NCBI GenBank assembly: GCA_021823625.1
Contig: JAKANS010000005.1
Span: 1-64,000 of the forward strand
Length of the DNA: 64,000 nucleotides
Source of the DNA: a bacterium
Lineage (GTDB): Bacteria > Verrucomicrobiota > Verrucomicrobiia > Limisphaerales > J093
Direction of reading: 5' to 3'
Made by a program: the position numbers and the translations under genes
Part shown: positions 60,576 through 64,000 of the stretch, one piece after another
How positions within the stretch are numbered: position 1 is the first letter of the stretch
Layout of the letters: each line of letters opens with the position of its first letter
Notes under the pieces: generated by a model
What the model was told of the DNA's origin: nothing
The model's input: only the letters and a program-made list of their open reading frames with translations
Databases searched by the model: none

Positions 60576-60585
60576 GGCCGGGGGC

Positions 60586-63747
<3,162 letters not shown>

Positions 63748-63819
63748 AACTGTTTGGGCGACCTGTCAGCCGCCTTACTCTCTTACAGAGGCAAATCCGG
63801 CGAAAAGTTTCGCGCAAAC

Positions 63820-64000
63820 TCACTGGCTCATCACCGCGATCAGGTACCGAAGCTCGGCGTCAATCTCCGCCGGATCGGCCACCGTGTGGGCAATCTCTTC
63901 GCGCACCAACTCGCGGTAGCGCTGCCGCAAGCGATGCAAGGCGGATTTCACCGCGCTCTCGGTCAGTCCCAGGCGAGTGGCCGCCTCGCCACACGAGACG
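63820..64000 (-). CDS. ECF-type RNA polymerase sigma factor, C-terminal part (runs off window)
   Basis: reverse strand '(R)VSCGEAATRLGLTESAVKSALHRLRQRYRELVREEIAHTVADPAEIDAELRYLIAVMSQ*'; sigma-70 region 4. Confidence 0.85.
   Translation of the reverse strand, partial: VSCGEAATRLGLTESAVKSALHRLRQRYRELVREEIAHTVADPAEIDAELRYLIAVMSQ

Overview
GC-rich bacterial chromosome segment. Protein style (lamin-tail secreted proteins, a Minf_1886-like protein, ECF sigma plus WD40 Ser/Thr kinase pair, verrucomicrobial-type C-terminal domains) suggests Verrucomicrobiota (Limisphaerales/Pedosphaera-like); this is inferred from recalled families, not from a search. Main content: an IS630-like transposase at the left edge; an RluE-like pseudouridine synthase; a GspE/PilB-type ATPase; an HpnI-like glycosyltransferase followed by a ParDE/RelBE-type TA module flanked by a 62-bp exact direct repeat; two adjacent TCS + RND metal-efflux-like modules (8.5-16.5 kb and 17.9-25.7 kb), the first carrying an internally deleted 'mini' CusC-like lipoprotein; rbsA/rbsC-like ABC genes without a substrate-binding gene; a large secreted protein with a tandemly duplicated domain; M24, YugP-like and M28 peptidases; a decayed restriction-modification locus containing a 132-bp MITE (22-bp perfect TIRs, 9-bp TSD) and an IS256-family element (8-bp TSD); GH39; HicBA; zwf/pgl; a parallel beta-helix protein; a nitrilase-like protein; and a WD40 Ser/Thr kinase with two intragenic heptanucleotide tandem repeats. 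The strongest items for follow-up are the MITE/IS nest in the RM gene, the mini-CusC, the TA cassette with gene-tail duplication, and the heptamer repeats in the kinase. No tRNA, rRNA or CRISPR was recognised.
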